From an uncultured Verrucomicrobiota bacterium (GTDB taxonomy: Bacteria; Verrucomicrobiota; Verrucomicrobiia; Opitutales; Opitutaceae), in contig CAIUGM010000001.1 in the NCBI GenBank assembly GCA_903898675.1, positions 18,923 to 82,922 on the forward strand: 64,000 nucleotides of DNA. Direction: 5' to 3'. The position numbers and the translations under genes were made by a program. The notes under the pieces were generated by a model that was not told the DNA's origin, ran no database searches, and saw nothing but the letters and a program-made list of their open reading frames with translations. Of the stretch, positions 40,164 to 49,900 are shown in pieces. Position 1 is the first letter of the stretch; each line of letters begins with the position of its first letter.

Positions 40164-40903
40164 CCCAAGTGCGCCTCGAACTTCCTCGCGTCCTCCGGCG
40201 TATCGACGCCGATGGTGGGATCCTCCGTGACATCGATGGCGATCGGGTAGCCGTTCTCGAGCGCCCGGAGTTGTTCCAGCTTCTCGATCTGCTCCAGCTG
40301 GCCCGGCGGCAGGGCGACAAATTTCTCCAGGAAGTCGGCTTTGTAGGCGTAAAGCCCGAGATGCTTGTAGCAGGGATTGGCCGCCACCCAGGCGTCGTCA
40401 ATCGTGAGGCCCAGCTCGCGCGAATACGGCATCCGGGAGCGGGAAAAATACAGGGCGCGGCCGGTCTGGCTCTTCACGACCTTCACCTGGTTGGTGTTGT
40501 AGAAATCCACCACCCGCTTGAACGGCGTGCAGAGCGTCGCCATCGGACAGTCGCCCTGAATCAAGCGGCCCAACGCGTGCAGCTGCCCCGCGCTGACCAG
40601 TGGCTCATCGGCCTGCACGTTGAGCACATAGCTGGCACGGACTGTGCGGTTAGCCTCTGCAATCCGATCCGTGCCACTTGGGTGGCTGGCATCGGTCATA
40701 ATCGCCCTAAACCCCGCCGCCTCAATGCATTCGGCCAGTAATACATGATCCACTGCAAACCAGAGCGGATAGTCCGGTGCCTGGGCGGTAATGCGCTCGG
40801 CCACCCACAGCACAAGCGGCTTCCCCTTAATGGGATGCAATAATTTCCTTGGAAACCTGGTGGACTCCAAACGACACGGCACGATGATGGCAAAGGCGGG
40901 CAT
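40160..40903 (-). CDS. kdsB: 3-deoxy-manno-octulosonate cytidylyltransferase (CMP-Kdo synthetase)
   Basis: It activates Kdo with CTP to CMP-Kdo for the inner core of lipopolysaccharide, in the cytoplasm. 247 residues from ATG 40903. Signature motifs: IVPCRLESTRFPRKLL (nucleotide-binding loop), SHPSGTDRIAEA, VLNVQADEPLVS with the metal-binding Asp, and HLGLYAYKADFLEKF. It implies an outer membrane with LPS. An ATG ten codons upstream is possible, but the family begins right before FAIIVPCR. It is divergent from HPr, 81 bases away. Confidence 0.95.
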   Translation of the reverse strand: MPAFAIIVPCRLESTRFPRKLLHPIKGKPLVLWVAERITAQAPDYPLWFAVDHVLLAECIEAAGFRAIMTDASHPSGTDRIAEANRTVRASYVLNVQADEPLVSAGQLHALGRLIQGDCPMATLCTPFKRVVDFYNTNQVKVVKSQTGRALYFSRSRMPYSRELGLTIDDAWVAANPCYKHLGLYAYKADFLEKFVALPPGQLEQIEKLEQLRALENGYPIAIDVTEDPTIGVDTPEDARKFEAHLG

Positions 40904-40984
40904 GCAGGGGTCTTTTAGATTGCAAGCCGGCACGCGACCGGCTTTTAGCGTTTCCCTTTAATCCGACCAACCAGCCCTACCGCA

Positions 40985-41281
40985 ATGGAAAAGAGTGATA
41001 CAACATCAGCCGCCCCCCACGTGAAGGAACTCCTTGTGCAAAACAAGATGGGAATCCACGCGCGCCCGGCCGCCATGATTGTCCGCGTCACCAACAAATT
41101 CAAAGCGGAGGTGTTCGTGGAAAAGGACGAGGAGCAGGTCAACGGCAAGAGCATCATGGGGCTCATGATGCTGGCCGCAGCCAAGGGTACCAAGGTCAAG
41201 TTCATCGCCTCGGGCGAGGACGCGCCCCAGATGCTGGCGGAACTCGAGACGCTGTTCGCGAAGAAGTTCGACGAGGCTTAA
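40985..41281 (+). CDS. ptsH: Phosphocarrier protein HPr
   Basis: 98 residues. The phosphorylated histidine is H25 in NKMGIHARPAAMIVR. The regulatory serine motif is S56 in QVNGKSIMGLMMLA, which in Firmicutes and several other phyla is phosphorylated by HprK, so a regulatory kinase may exist in this organism. HPr either carries phosphate in sugar PTS systems or acts only as a regulator. No PTS enzyme I or sugar permease is adjacent. The first 11 residues extend beyond the usual start of the family, but no nearer start codon fits. The divergent upstream region contains a small AAGCCGG/CCGGCTT hairpin. Confidence 0.95.
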   Translation: MEKSDTTSAAPHVKELLVQNKMGIHARPAAMIVRVTNKFKAEVFVEKDEEQVNGKSIMGLMMLAAAKGTKVKFIASGEDAPQMLAELETLFAKKFDEA

Positions 41282-41286
41282 GGCGA

Positions 41287-41384
41287 GAAATCGCGGAAAT
41301 GCGAAAGAGCGGAAGCGCTGAAGCTGCGCTGTTCCGGTTCTCTATTTCAGGTTTCCGTTTCTCCGCCCTTCCGCGTTTTTGCGA
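41287..41384. repeat. Intergenic inverted repeat, AAATCGCGGAAATGCGAAAG type
   Basis: The left arm (AAATCGCGGAAATGCGAAAG, then AGCGGAAG) and the right arm (CTTTCCGTTTCTCC... ending CGCGTTTTTGCGATT) are imperfect inverted copies. It fills the space between ptsH and tatD, two convergent gene ends, and could act as a transcription barrier. Confidence 0.7.
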
Positions 41385-42233
41385 TTAGATTGAGAAGAAA
41401 CGTTTCGCGTTGGCCGTGGTAACCTCGGCCAGCCGATCATAGCCCACCCCGAACACCCCCGCGGTAAATTCCGCCGTATGCCTGAGGTAGGCCGGCTCAT
41501 TCGGTTTTCCCCGGTGCGGCATGGGGGTCAGGTACGGCGCATCGGTCTCGATCATCAGCCGGTCCAGCCCTTGTGCCAAGGCCGCCGCGCGCACCGTCTC
41601 GGCATTCTTGTAGGTGATGACACCCGTGAAGGACCCGCAACCGCCGCGCCCGATCAACCCGGCCATCTCCAACGGGCCTTCGGTGAAGCAGTGAAAGACC
41701 ACCCGGCTCCACGCGAGGCCGGCCGCATCGATCAGGTCGACGCACTCCTGAAACGCGCCGCGCGAATGAATGACCACCGGGCAGCCCAGTCGCGCCGCCA
41801 GCGCGAGTTGCCAGGTAAAGGCCGCCTGCTGCCAGCCGAAAATCTTTTCCGCCTCGGCGGGGTTGTCCTTGGGTAGGTGAAACCGGTCGAGCCCGATCTC
41901 GCCCAAGGCCACCGGGTGTGGTTTGTCCGCCCCACCCCAAAATCCCTCCAGTTGCCCAACGCGGCCCGCCCAGTCCTCGCCGACACTGCACGGATGCAGC
42001 CCCACGGTGTAATGCACGGCCACTCCGGTGGCCGTGGTGGCAACACCGCCGGCGCCAGCCGACTCCTGACGGCTGCTAGTGGCCAGGTCGCGGTAAAGCG
42101 ACCAGTCATCCGTGTCGGTGCCGATCGTGACCAGCGCCTCCAAGCCGGCCTCGCGCGCCCGCGTCAGCGTGACCGGCAACTCGCCGCGCCGGGCAAATGA
42201 GTCGAGGTGCGTGTGCGTATCAATCAGTCCCAC
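41385..42233 (-). CDS. tatD: TatD family metal-dependent hydrolase / DNase
   Basis: 282 residues from a GTG start at 42233. The metal-binding motifs of the family are visible: the N-terminal HTHLD (DTHTHLDSF), the glutamate of VALGEIGLDRFHLP, the histidine in PVVIHSRGAFQE, VFHCFTEG, and the Asp of MIETDAPYLTPMPHRGK. TatD proteins are magnesium-dependent 3'-5' DNA exonucleases. About 25 residues between LYRDLATSSR and TVGLHPCSV are alanine/glycine-rich and look inserted. GTG is used because the family starts directly with this motif. Confidence 0.92.
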   Translation of the reverse strand: MGLIDTHTHLDSFARRGELPVTLTRAREAGLEALVTIGTDTDDWSLYRDLATSSRQESAGAGGVATTATGVAVHYTVGLHPCSVGEDWAGRVGQLEGFWGGADKPHPVALGEIGLDRFHLPKDNPAEAEKIFGWQQAAFTWQLALAARLGCPVVIHSRGAFQECVDLIDAAGLAWSRVVFHCFTEGPLEMAGLIGRGGCGSFTGVITYKNAETVRAAALAQGLDRLMIETDAPYLTPMPHRGKPNEPAYLRHTAEFTAGVFGVGYDRLAEVTTANAKRFFSI

Positions 42234-42260
42234 GCGGAGAGTGAAAACAGCCCAAAGTCA

Positions 42261-42286
42261 GAAGCCAGCGCTTTCGCGCTGGCTTC
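42261..42286 (-). terminator. Stem-loop after the DUF4097 gene
   Basis: GAAGCCAGCGC and GCGCTGGCTTC pair perfectly (11 base pairs) around TTTC. It lies 37 bases after the stop of the leftward DUF4097 gene and before tatD. No strong T-run follows, so the terminator call is tentative. Confidence 0.5.
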
Positions 42287-42322
42287 CTTAACACACACCC
42301 GGGCTTGTTGCCTGGTGAAATT

Positions 42323-43261
42323 CTAGTTGGTGCGGATCCGGACGTCACCGCCACTCGAGCCGAGGTAAAGCAGCGGACCGCCGCCATTCACCTTGCCGGA
42401 GAGACTGCTCCGGCGGACCCCGCCGCTGTCGATGGCGATGGTGAGACCCGTTGCATCGACGTCGCCGCCGCTCGTGTGCGCCTTGAGATCAAAGGCCGCG
42501 GTCTTGTCGACCGAAACGTCCACCTCGCCACCGGAGGTCGTCAGCTTGCAGTCACCCTTCAACGCACCCTCGATGCTGGCCTTGACGTTGCCCCCGGAGG
42601 TCGCGGCCACCAGCCGGCCCTGCACGGAATTGACGACGATATCGCCACCCGACGTGGAAAGCTCGGCTTCGCCGCCCGCCCGCTCGACATGAATATTGCC
42701 GCCGGAGGTGGAGAGTCCGACCTTGGCGGTACCTTCCCGCAGGCTGATGTCGCCCCCGGACGTGCTGCCGTCCACCTCGCCGTCCACCCGGTCGATCTTC
42801 AGGTTGCCGCCGCTCGTGCGCAGGCGGGCATGCCCGTTGATGCTCGCGAGCTCGACGTCGCCGCCGGAGGTTTTCAAATCGACGTTGTAGTGGACGGGTA
42901 CCACGACGGTGAAGCTGACACTGACCGGCGGCCAGGAGCCGAAATGCCAGCTCCCGTGCTTTTCGTATCTGGCGGTCGCCGTGACCCCGTCGCCCTGCGA
43001 TTCGATTCGCAGGTCCAGATCCTTCAGGAGTTCGTCCGCCTTCGCGTCCGAGTTGGCGTCAATGCTTTCGGAGGCGGTAACCCGGACCTCATTGCCCGAG
43101 CCGGTGACCACCTTGATGTCGCCGCCGGAGGTTTCGACCTTCAGGCTGCCGCCGGGCTGCACCGCAAAGGTTTTTTCCACCGTGCGGGTGATCTTGGCCT
43201 GCAACATGCCGGGCGCCGCGAGCAGCACTCCCAGCGCACAAAAGGAAACGAGGGTTTTCAT
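42323..43261 (-). CDS. DUF4097-family beta-strand-repeat exported protein
   Basis: 312 residues with a signal peptide (MKTLVSFCALGVLLAAPGML). The protein is a string of short repeats with an SGGD/SGGN/SGGE turn; I count ten such turns (TSGGDIKV, TSGGDVEL, TSGGNLKI and so on), spaced by about 17 to 25 residues, with one longer gap early in the protein, separated by alternating strands. This is the DUF4097 pattern, predicted to form a right-handed beta-solenoid. Many copies are found near envelope or sigma-factor genes, often as putative adhesins or envelope stress proteins, but the role is not established. The first 100 residues include an additional charged region (ESIDANSDAKADELLKDLDL). Confidence 0.85.
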   Translation of the reverse strand: MKTLVSFCALGVLLAAPGMLQAKITRTVEKTFAVQPGGSLKVETSGGDIKVVTGSGNEVRVTASESIDANSDAKADELLKDLDLRIESQGDGVTATARYEKHGSWHFGSWPPVSVSFTVVVPVHYNVDLKTSGGDVELASINGHARLRTSGGNLKIDRVDGEVDGSTSGGDISLREGTAKVGLSTSGGNIHVERAGGEAELSTSGGDIVVNSVQGRLVAATSGGNVKASIEGALKGDCKLTTSGGEVDVSVDKTAAFDLKAHTSGGDVDATGLTIAIDSGGVRRSSLSGKVNGGGPLLYLGSSGGDVRIRTN

Positions 43262-43334
43262 AGGTTGGTGTCCCTTGAAAACCCGGACGGCGGCCGAAAG
43301 TTACAGGATTTTAGACTCTTTCTTTCCGCCCGCC

Positions 43335-43700
43335 TCAGGATTGCAGCAAGGCGCCGGCCCAGACCTTCTCCTCAAACCCAACCAGCGCCACGCCCGGCCC
43401 GATCAGAAACGGCCGCTTGATCAGGTTGCCGTTGCCGGCGAGCAGGGCGATCGCCTCCGCGTCGGTCAGGGCCGGCAGCCTGGCGGCGAGCCCGAGCGCC
43501 CGGTAGTCGCGGCCCGCCGTATTGAACACCCGCCGCCGCTCGCCGCCCTGCGCGGCCAGCATGGTGCGCAGCTCGGCCGGCGTGGGCGGCGTCTCGCGGA
43601 TCGGCCGTTCCTCAAAGGCCACGGCCTGCGCCCGCAGCCATTTCACCGCGCGCCGGCAGGTGTCGCAATTCGCGTAGGCGTAAACCCGCAGTCCGCTCAC
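43335..43700 (-). CDS. ArsC/Spx-family thioredoxin-fold reductase
   Basis: 121 residues from a GTG start at 43700, which overlaps the previous gene's stop by GTGA. The N-terminal CDTC motif (C12, C15) in YAYANCDTCRRAVKWL and the proline-loop region IKRPFLIGPG place it in the ArsC/Spx/YffB family. YffB-type members are glutathione- or thioredoxin-linked reductases of unknown substrate rather than arsenate reductases. The first Cys is shared with ArsC. It is coupled to the dienelactone-hydrolase-type gene. No arsenic-resistance genes are nearby. Confidence 0.85.
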   Translation of the reverse strand: MSGLRVYAYANCDTCRRAVKWLRAQAVAFEERPIRETPPTPAELRTMLAAQGGERRRVFNTAGRDYRALGLAARLPALTDAEAIALLAGNGNLIKRPFLIGPGVALVGFEEKVWAGALLQS

Positions 43701-44503
43701 TGGCCGAACAATTCCTTGAAGAAGATCTTCATGTGCGACCACGAGCGCTGGTCGGCGGCGGCATTGTAGCCAATCTTGCCGGTCAGGCCGTTGGCGGCGG
43801 CAAACTTGTCCGCCTCGGGATTGGTGAACGCGTGCACGGCGCCCGCGTAGCTGACCAACTGATAGTCAAACTTGCCGTCGTTCATGGCCTTGGTGAAGGC
43901 CGCGACATCGGCCGGCCCGACCATCGGGTCAACGGCGCCGGTGCACACGAGGATCTTGGCCATGTTTTTCGCCGCCGCGTCGGCCGGCACGGGAATCAGC
44001 CCGCCATGAAAACTCACGATGCCCGCCAGCGGCGCCCCGCTGTAGGCCAGCGCCTGCACGGTCGAGCCGCCGAAGCAGTAACCGATGGCCGCCACCTTCG
44101 CTGGGTCGACGAGACCCGTGGCGAGCAGCTGGTCGAGCCCCGCATGCGCGCGCTCCGCCATCAGCGGCTTGCCGTAAAATTGCCCGGCGAGTTCGCCGGC
44201 CTTCTTCCCGTCGGTGGTCACGACCCCGGCGCCGTACATGTCGACGGCAAACGCCACGTAGCCGAGTTGCGCGAGCTGCTCGGCCCGGCCCTTGGCGTAA
44301 CCGTTCAGGCCCCACCACTCGGGCACCACCAGCACGCCCGGTGTTTTTCCGCCGGCCACGACCTTCGCGTCGTCATAGGCGAGGTAACCCTCGAGCTTCA
44401 CCCCGCCTTGCTCGTAGGCCACCGGCTTGGTGACCAGTGTTGCGCTCATGGATACGGTCGCGGCCAGCACGAGGCCGGCCAGAAGGGATTGGGATAGTTT
44501 CAT
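43697..44503 (-). CDS. Dienelactone hydrolase family protein, exported
   Basis: 268 residues with a signal peptide (LLAGLVLAATVSMSATL). The alpha/beta-hydrolase features are PGVLVVPEWWGLNGYAKGRA, the nucleophile motif IGYCFGGSTVQALAYSG with Cys at the catalytic position, Asp in TGAVDPMVGP and His in AVHAFTNPEAD. That set matches the dienelactone hydrolase family (Cys-His-Asp triad). Classic members hydrolyse dienelactones in chloro-aromatic degradation, but exported paralogues such as this one are common and their substrates unknown. The last bases overlap the ArsC-like gene start. Confidence 0.88.
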   Translation of the reverse strand: MKLSQSLLAGLVLAATVSMSATLVTKPVAYEQGGVKLEGYLAYDDAKVVAGGKTPGVLVVPEWWGLNGYAKGRAEQLAQLGYVAFAVDMYGAGVVTTDGKKAGELAGQFYGKPLMAERAHAGLDQLLATGLVDPAKVAAIGYCFGGSTVQALAYSGAPLAGIVSFHGGLIPVPADAAAKNMAKILVCTGAVDPMVGPADVAAFTKAMNDGKFDYQLVSYAGAVHAFTNPEADKFAAANGLTGKIGYNAAADQRSWSHMKIFFKELFGQ

Positions 44504-44552
44504 CCCGGCAGCCTAGTCAGCGGCGGGGAAAAAACAACCCGGCCGGCCAGAT

Positions 44553-46349
44553 TTATGGCCGGGTGCCCAGCCAGCGCTCCATGCAGGCCCGCAGTTCGGT
44601 CTGCCGCACCGGCTTCCCCAGGAAATCGTCCATCCCGGCCTCCTCGCTGGCCAGGCGGTTCTCCGGCCGGATATTCGCCGTCAGGGCGATGATGGGCAGC
44701 GGCCGGCCTTCCAGCCGGCGGCGAATGCGGCGCGCCGTCTCGAATCCGTCAATGCCCGGCAGGTGCAGATCCATGATCACCGCCGCCCACGACTGCTTGC
44801 AGGCGAGCTCCACCCCCTCCGCGCCATTGTCGACCATGACCGGGTCCAGGCCCAGTTTCCGCAAAAACATCTCGATCACGCGCTGGTTGCCCCAGTCGTC
44901 CTCCACCACCAGCACCCGGCCCCGGAGCGGAACCGGCGCTTCCGCCGGCGGGACGTTCGCCAGCCGCGGCCGGTCGGTGATGGGCAGCGGAAGGTCGAAG
45001 GAAAAAACCGCGCCCTGCCCGGGCACGCTCCGCACCCTGATCTCCCCGCCCATGCGCCGCACCAGGCTCTGGGAGATCGCCAGGCCGAGGCCCGAGCCAC
45101 CGTAGCGCCGCGTCATTGAGCTGTCGCCCTGGCTGAATTTTTCGAACAAGCGGGCCTGCGTCGCCGCATCGATGCCGATGCCGGTGTCCGTTACCCGGAA
45201 CTGCAAAATGACGAGGTCGGCGTCGGCCTTGACCACCTCGACCGCCACCTCCACGCGGCCCTTCTCGGTGAATTTCACCGCGTTGCCCACGAGGTTGAGC
45301 AGCACCTGACGCAGCCGCGTCGGGTCGCCGGTGACCAGCAGCGGCAGGTTGGGTCCGGGCTGGAAGGTCACGGGCAGCCCCTTCAACCGGGCCTCCGTGC
45401 TGAACAGCGCGGTCACCTCATCCCCCACCTCGGCCGGTGAAAAATCGAGTTCCTCAAACTCCAGCTTGCCGCTCTCCACGCGTGACAGGTCGAGGATGTC
45501 GTTCAGCAGCCGCAGCAGGGTGTGCGCCGACTTGCCGGCGATGCCCACCAGCTGCTGCTGGTCCTCGGTCAGGTGCGAATCCCGGATCAGCTGCAGCATG
45601 CCGATGATGCCGTTCATCGGCGTGCGGATCTCGTGGCTCATCGTCGCGAGGAACTCACTCTTCGCCAGGTTGGCGGTCTCGGCGCGGCTCTTCGCGTCAC
45701 TGAGGGTCGTCACCAGTTCCTCATTCTCGAAAATCAGGCGGAAAAGTTTCCGCAGGTCACCGTGGTGCAGCCGCGCCGTGTTGATCAGGAAAAACACATA
45801 GGTCACCGTGCAGGCCACCAGCGTCCAGCCGCCCGTCTCACGGTAGGCCAGGAAGGCCGCGGCGGCCGGTCCCAGCGTGGTGACCGTATAGATCACAAAG
45901 CAGCCCCGGACCGGCGCCAGCGAGCGCGCCGCGCCGGCGTTCATGCCGGCAATGATCAGCACCACCAGAAAACGCGGCAGCAGGTCGCTGGTGTGCAGGA
46001 ACAGCCACGCGCCCAGGCCCCACACCGCGCCCGCGACCACCGTCCCGGAAACAAACGCGGTCCGCCAGGCCGCGAGCTCCTCGTCGCCCCGCGGGCGTTG
46101 GGCAAACTTCCAGTTGATGAACCACCGGGCCAGGGACACGGCGATGATGACCGCCAGCCAGCCCAGCGTCAGTTGTGCCGTGAAATAGGTCCACGCGCCG
46201 GCCACCAGCACCAGCGCCAGGACAAAATTGGAGAACAGCCCGAACCCGGCGGTGCGGTACAGCAGCCGCGTCATCTCCGCCTCGACGCGCAGGGCAATAT
46301 CCTGCCGGACCGCGCCAGCTGACCTGCTGGATGATGTCGTGGCTATCAT
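44553..46349 (-). CDS. Membrane-bound hybrid sensor histidine kinase
   Basis: 598 residues from ATG 46349. The N-terminal sensor region has about six transmembrane helices ([55 protein letters not shown] and others) with little outside, like a MASE-type domain. Then HisKA with the acceptor His in [15 protein letters not shown], HATPase ([43 protein letters not shown]) and a C-terminal receiver ([30 protein letters not shown]). The gene upstream on the same strand is a CBS protein, 91 bases away. A longer frame from 46490 would overlap that gene and is not needed. The stimulus is unknown. Confidence 0.9.
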   Translation of the reverse strand: MIATTSSSRSAGAVRQDIALRVEAEMTRLLYRTAGFGLFSNFVLALVLVAGAWTYFTAQLTLGWLAVIIAVSLARWFINWKFAQRPRGDEELAAWRTAFVSGTVVAGAVWGLGAWLFLHTSDLLPRFLVVLIIAGMNAGAARSLAPVRGCFVIYTVTTLGPAAAAFLAYRETGGWTLVACTVTYVFFLINTARLHHGDLRKLFRLIFENEELVTTLSDAKSRAETANLAKSEFLATMSHEIRTPMNGIIGMLQLIRDSHLTEDQQQLVGIAGKSAHTLLRLLNDILDLSRVESGKLEFEELDFSPAEVGDEVTALFSTEARLKGLPVTFQPGPNLPLLVTGDPTRLRQVLLNLVGNAVKFTEKGRVEVAVEVVKADADLVILQFRVTDTGIGIDAATQARLFEKFSQGDSSMTRRYGGSGLGLAISQSLVRRMGGEIRVRSVPGQGAVFSFDLPLPITDRPRLANVPPAEAPVPLRGRVLVVEDDWGNQRVIEMFLRKLGLDPVMVDNGAEGVELACKQSWAAVIMDLHLPGIDGFETARRIRRRLEGRPLPIIALTANIRPENRLASEEAGMDDFLGKPVRQTELRACMERWLGTRP

Positions 46350-46440
46350 CACCGCAGAAGAAGCCACAGCCCGGGCCCGGGTCGCAAGGGTATTTCGCCC
46401 CGCCCCGTGGGACCGGCCGGGAGAAAACCGCACCCGGCGC

Positions 46441-46884
46441 TCAGGTCGAGAGCCCGCCGGCGATGTACTGCCGCAGCGACTCCGCCTCAACCCGGTCCAT
46501 GTTTGCCACCCAGCGCGAGACGTCGCCGATCGAGATCACGCCGAGCAGGCGACCGTCCTCGACCACCGGCAGGTGCCGGCAGCGCTTGTCGGTGAAAATA
46601 TCCATGACCTGCTGCACCGTGGTCGCGGGCCCGACGGTGAGCACCTCGTCCGACATGACCTTCGTGATCGGGGTGAATTTCGGATCGAGGTCGGCGCCGA
46701 TGACGCGGCGGAGCACATCGCGCTCGGTGAAGATTCCGGCCAGCCGCAGGCCGTTCATGACCAGCACCGAGCCGATCTTGTGGGTATTCATTTCCTGCAC
46801 GGCTTCCGCGACGGTGACCGTCGAGGGAATGGTGAACACAGCACCGCCTTTCTGCTCCAGTAATGTAGCAATAGAGGTATTCAT
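46441..46884 (-). CDS. Two-CBS-domain protein
   Basis: 147 residues made of a tandem pair of CBS domains (Bateman module). The first spans roughly 12-65 ([34 protein letters not shown]) and the second 73-130 ([40 protein letters not shown]). Such stand-alone modules bind adenosine nucleotides such as AMP, ATP or SAM and regulate partners. The upstream side includes an ATG 46884 preceded by AATGAATACC-type AT-rich bases. The neighbouring histidine kinase may be a partner, but this is only inferred from position. Confidence 0.9.
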   Translation of the reverse strand: MNTSIATLLEQKGGAVFTIPSTVTVAEAVQEMNTHKIGSVLVMNGLRLAGIFTERDVLRRVIGADLDPKFTPITKVMSDEVLTVGPATTVQQVMDIFTDKRCRHLPVVEDGRLLGVISIGDVSRWVANMDRVEAESLRQYIAGGLST

Positions 46885-46950
46885 TGGGGTAATGGGGTTG
46901 CCGGAAGCTTATGACACAAATGCCCGGCCTCAACCGCAAAAGCTGTCCGC

Positions 46951-49900
46951 CTACTTCCGGAACAGCTGATCCAGCGCCCCGAGGCTCTTGAGCGGCGCGC
47001 CTTTCTTCGCCGTCGTCGACGGCTTGAGGTGAACCGCCGGCTCCGTTTTTTCCGGCCCGGCCCGGGGTTTGTCGGGCGGTGCGGTTTCGCCTCCGCCCCG
47101 CGCGGCTTCGGCCGGGTTCGGTTCCCCCGCCCGGCGCTGGCTGATCTCCTCCCAGGCCCGTTGCAACCGCACCGCCGACACCGGTTCGGCCGTGCCCAGT
47201 TCCTGGGCGAAAAGACTCACGCGGAATTCCTCCACCAGCCAGCGGAGGTTGCCCGCGGCGTCGGTGGAATCCCGCAGGCCGGACGGAAGCGCCGGCCCGC
47301 CCGTCAAGGTGCGCACCGCCCGCACGAACGGCGCCAGTTCCGCCGCCCGCGCCGCATCCTTCGCGGCATCGCGCTTCCAGCGCTCGGCGCGGGCCTGCAT
47401 GCCGCGCAGGTAGCGCGGGAGGTGCTGCACGCGGGCCAGCGGCATGCGCCGGAGAAAATCCGGCGGTAGCAACGCCGCCAGATCCTCGGCCAGGCCGGGA
47501 TAGGGCTGCTTCTGGATTTCCAAGGCGAGCCGCAGCGTAAAGGTTTCCTTCAACCAATCGGACAATTTCGGCACGATGCCGCGCAACTCCGCCTTCGCTT
47601 CCTCCAGCCGCGCGGCAAACACCCTGGCGTGCAGCGGGGTCACGGCGCGGCCGCAGGCCCAGTGGACGATTATCCCGAGTGCATCCTGCTGCAAGGCATC
47701 GGGGGTCGTCAGGGTGACGGCGAGCGGGCCGAGCATGCGCAGGGCCTTGAGGTCCCGCTCCAGCCAGCCGAGCTCGTAGCGCAGCTGGGTCCCGAAAAGT
47801 TTGCGCAGGCCGTCGCGGCTCATCGCCGCGGCCTCCTCGGGCGTGGCGCACAGGCGCACCGCGACCCCCGCAGGAAGCGCCTTGAGCGCGGGGTACGCGT
47901 GCACCGGCACGCCATGGTGCTCGCTCACGACGATCCGCTCCGGCAGGTCGCCGAATTTCCATTCCGCCGCGGGCTCGCCCTCCCACTTCAGCCGTGCGGC
48001 CCGCCACGCGCTGTTATCCACCGTGGCGGCGTGCTTGCTCACGTCGCGCTGGCGGCTGATGAGCTGGGCCTGGATCTCCGCGAGATCCCGGCTCGCCCCC
48101 ACCACCTTGTCCTGGTTGTCGACCACTTCCACGCGCACGCGCAGGTGGTCGGGCAAGGGCTTGTCGCTCCAGAAGGCCGGATCGAGCCGCACCCCGAGCC
48201 GCGGTGAAAGCAACTCCGCCAGCGCCGCCGCCAGGGTCGGCTGCGTCGCGCGTCCGCTCAGCAGCGCGAGGTCCCGGCTGAGCTGCTGGGCGGTTTCCGC
48301 CAGGGGAATGAGGTCGCGCCGCTGTTCCTTGGGCAGCGCCTTGAGCATCAGCTCCACCTTTTCGACCAGATGCCCGGGCACCGCCCAGTCGAGCGCCGCC
48401 GCCGTCAGCGCCCCGGCCTCGGCCAGGCTCACGCGCACCGTGACGCCGTCACCCTCCTTGCCCGGCTGATAAGCGTAGGCCAGCGGCAGCACGCGGTTGT
48501 CCACCGGCAGCTCCGCCGGGAAATCCTCCGCGGCGTGCTCGGCTTCAACCGACGGCCGCAGGTCGTTCTCGCCCAGGAAAAGAAACTTCGGGTCCGTCGT
48601 CTGCCGGTGGCGCACGAAGTCCACCAGCTCGGGCACGCTGGAGATTCCCAGGTGGGGGCGGTTACCCCCAACCGCCTTGCTCGCGGCAGGGTCGTTGGGG
48701 GCAACGGCCCCTGCCTTCAGCTCCCGCGCATAGAAATTATACACCGCCTCGTCCAGGTTCATGTAACCCGCGCTGCGCGTGCGGGTGAGGATCGTCTCCG
48801 TCTGCTCACGCACCCGGCGGTTGTGCGCCAGGAAATCAAACGGCCAGATGATGGTGTCGGCGACCAGGCCCTCGCGGATGAAAATCTCCGTCGCGTGCCC
48901 CGGGTCGATCTTGCCGTAGCTGACCGAGCGCGTCTCCAGCTCCAGGTTGTACAGGCGGCGGCGCTCCTTCACGAGTACCCGGCCCGCCTCGGGATTCCAG
49001 AACGGTTCGCTGTGCGCCACCCGAAGCAGATGGGCCCCAAGGTCCAGCACCCAGCGGGGATCGATCCGCGCGCAAGTCCGGGCATAGACCCGCCCGGTCT
49101 CGATGATCTCGGCCGCCATGAGCCACTTCGCGATCTTCGCCTTGACCGGTGGCACGCGGCCGCCGGGCGCGTTCTTCTTCGGATCGCCTTTTCGCTGCTC
49201 CGCCCGCTCGAACAGCGCCGAGCCGGGAAAAATCGTGACCCGCCGGTCGTGCGCCGCGCTGTAATCACCTTCCTCGGTGCGGGTCGCGATGTTGCCGAGC
49301 AGGCCGGCGAGAATGGAGCGGTGGATCGCCCAGTAAGGCGGTGTGCTCAGCGCCAGCTTGACCTCCTCGCCGGGCTTCAGGCCGTCGTAGATCGAGCTCC
49401 GCGTAAAGCCGTCGCGCTCGCGCAGCGTGTCCTCAAGCTGGCTGTGTACATCCCGCCACTCGCGCATCCGCGAGAACGACAGGAAATGCGCGACGCAAAA
49501 CTTCTTCAGTTTCCCTAGCGACAGCTTTTCGAACTCGCCGTGATAATCCTCCCAGATGGCGAGCAGGCCGAGGAAGTCCGAATCGGGGTGCGTGAACCGC
49601 CGGTGCGCCGTGTCCGCCTTCTGCTGCTGGTCCAACGGCCGCTCGCGCGGGTCCTGGATGCTGAGCGCCGCCGCAATGATGAGGACCTCGCGCAGGGCCT
49701 TCTCGTTCCGGGCCTGCAAAATCATCCGCCCGACCGTCGGGTCCACCGGCAGATGCGCCAGCTCGCGACCGAGGTCGGTCAACACTCCGACGTCATCGAT
49801 CGCCCCGAGCTCGTGCAGCAGGGCGTAGCCCGCGCGGATGCCCTTGGCCGGCGGGGCGTTCAGGAAGGGAAACTCCTCGATGTCACCGAGGCCGAACGCC

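Noticed and set aside
42323..43261. Ten periodic repeats as a DNA-level tandem array
   Set aside because: The periodicity is at the protein level (SGGD turns of DUF4097), and the codons differ between repeats.
43335..43742. The ArsC-like protein as an arsenate reductase
   Set aside because: There is no ars operon nearby, and the CDTC motif with an IKRPFLI segment fits the YffB/Spx side of the family better.
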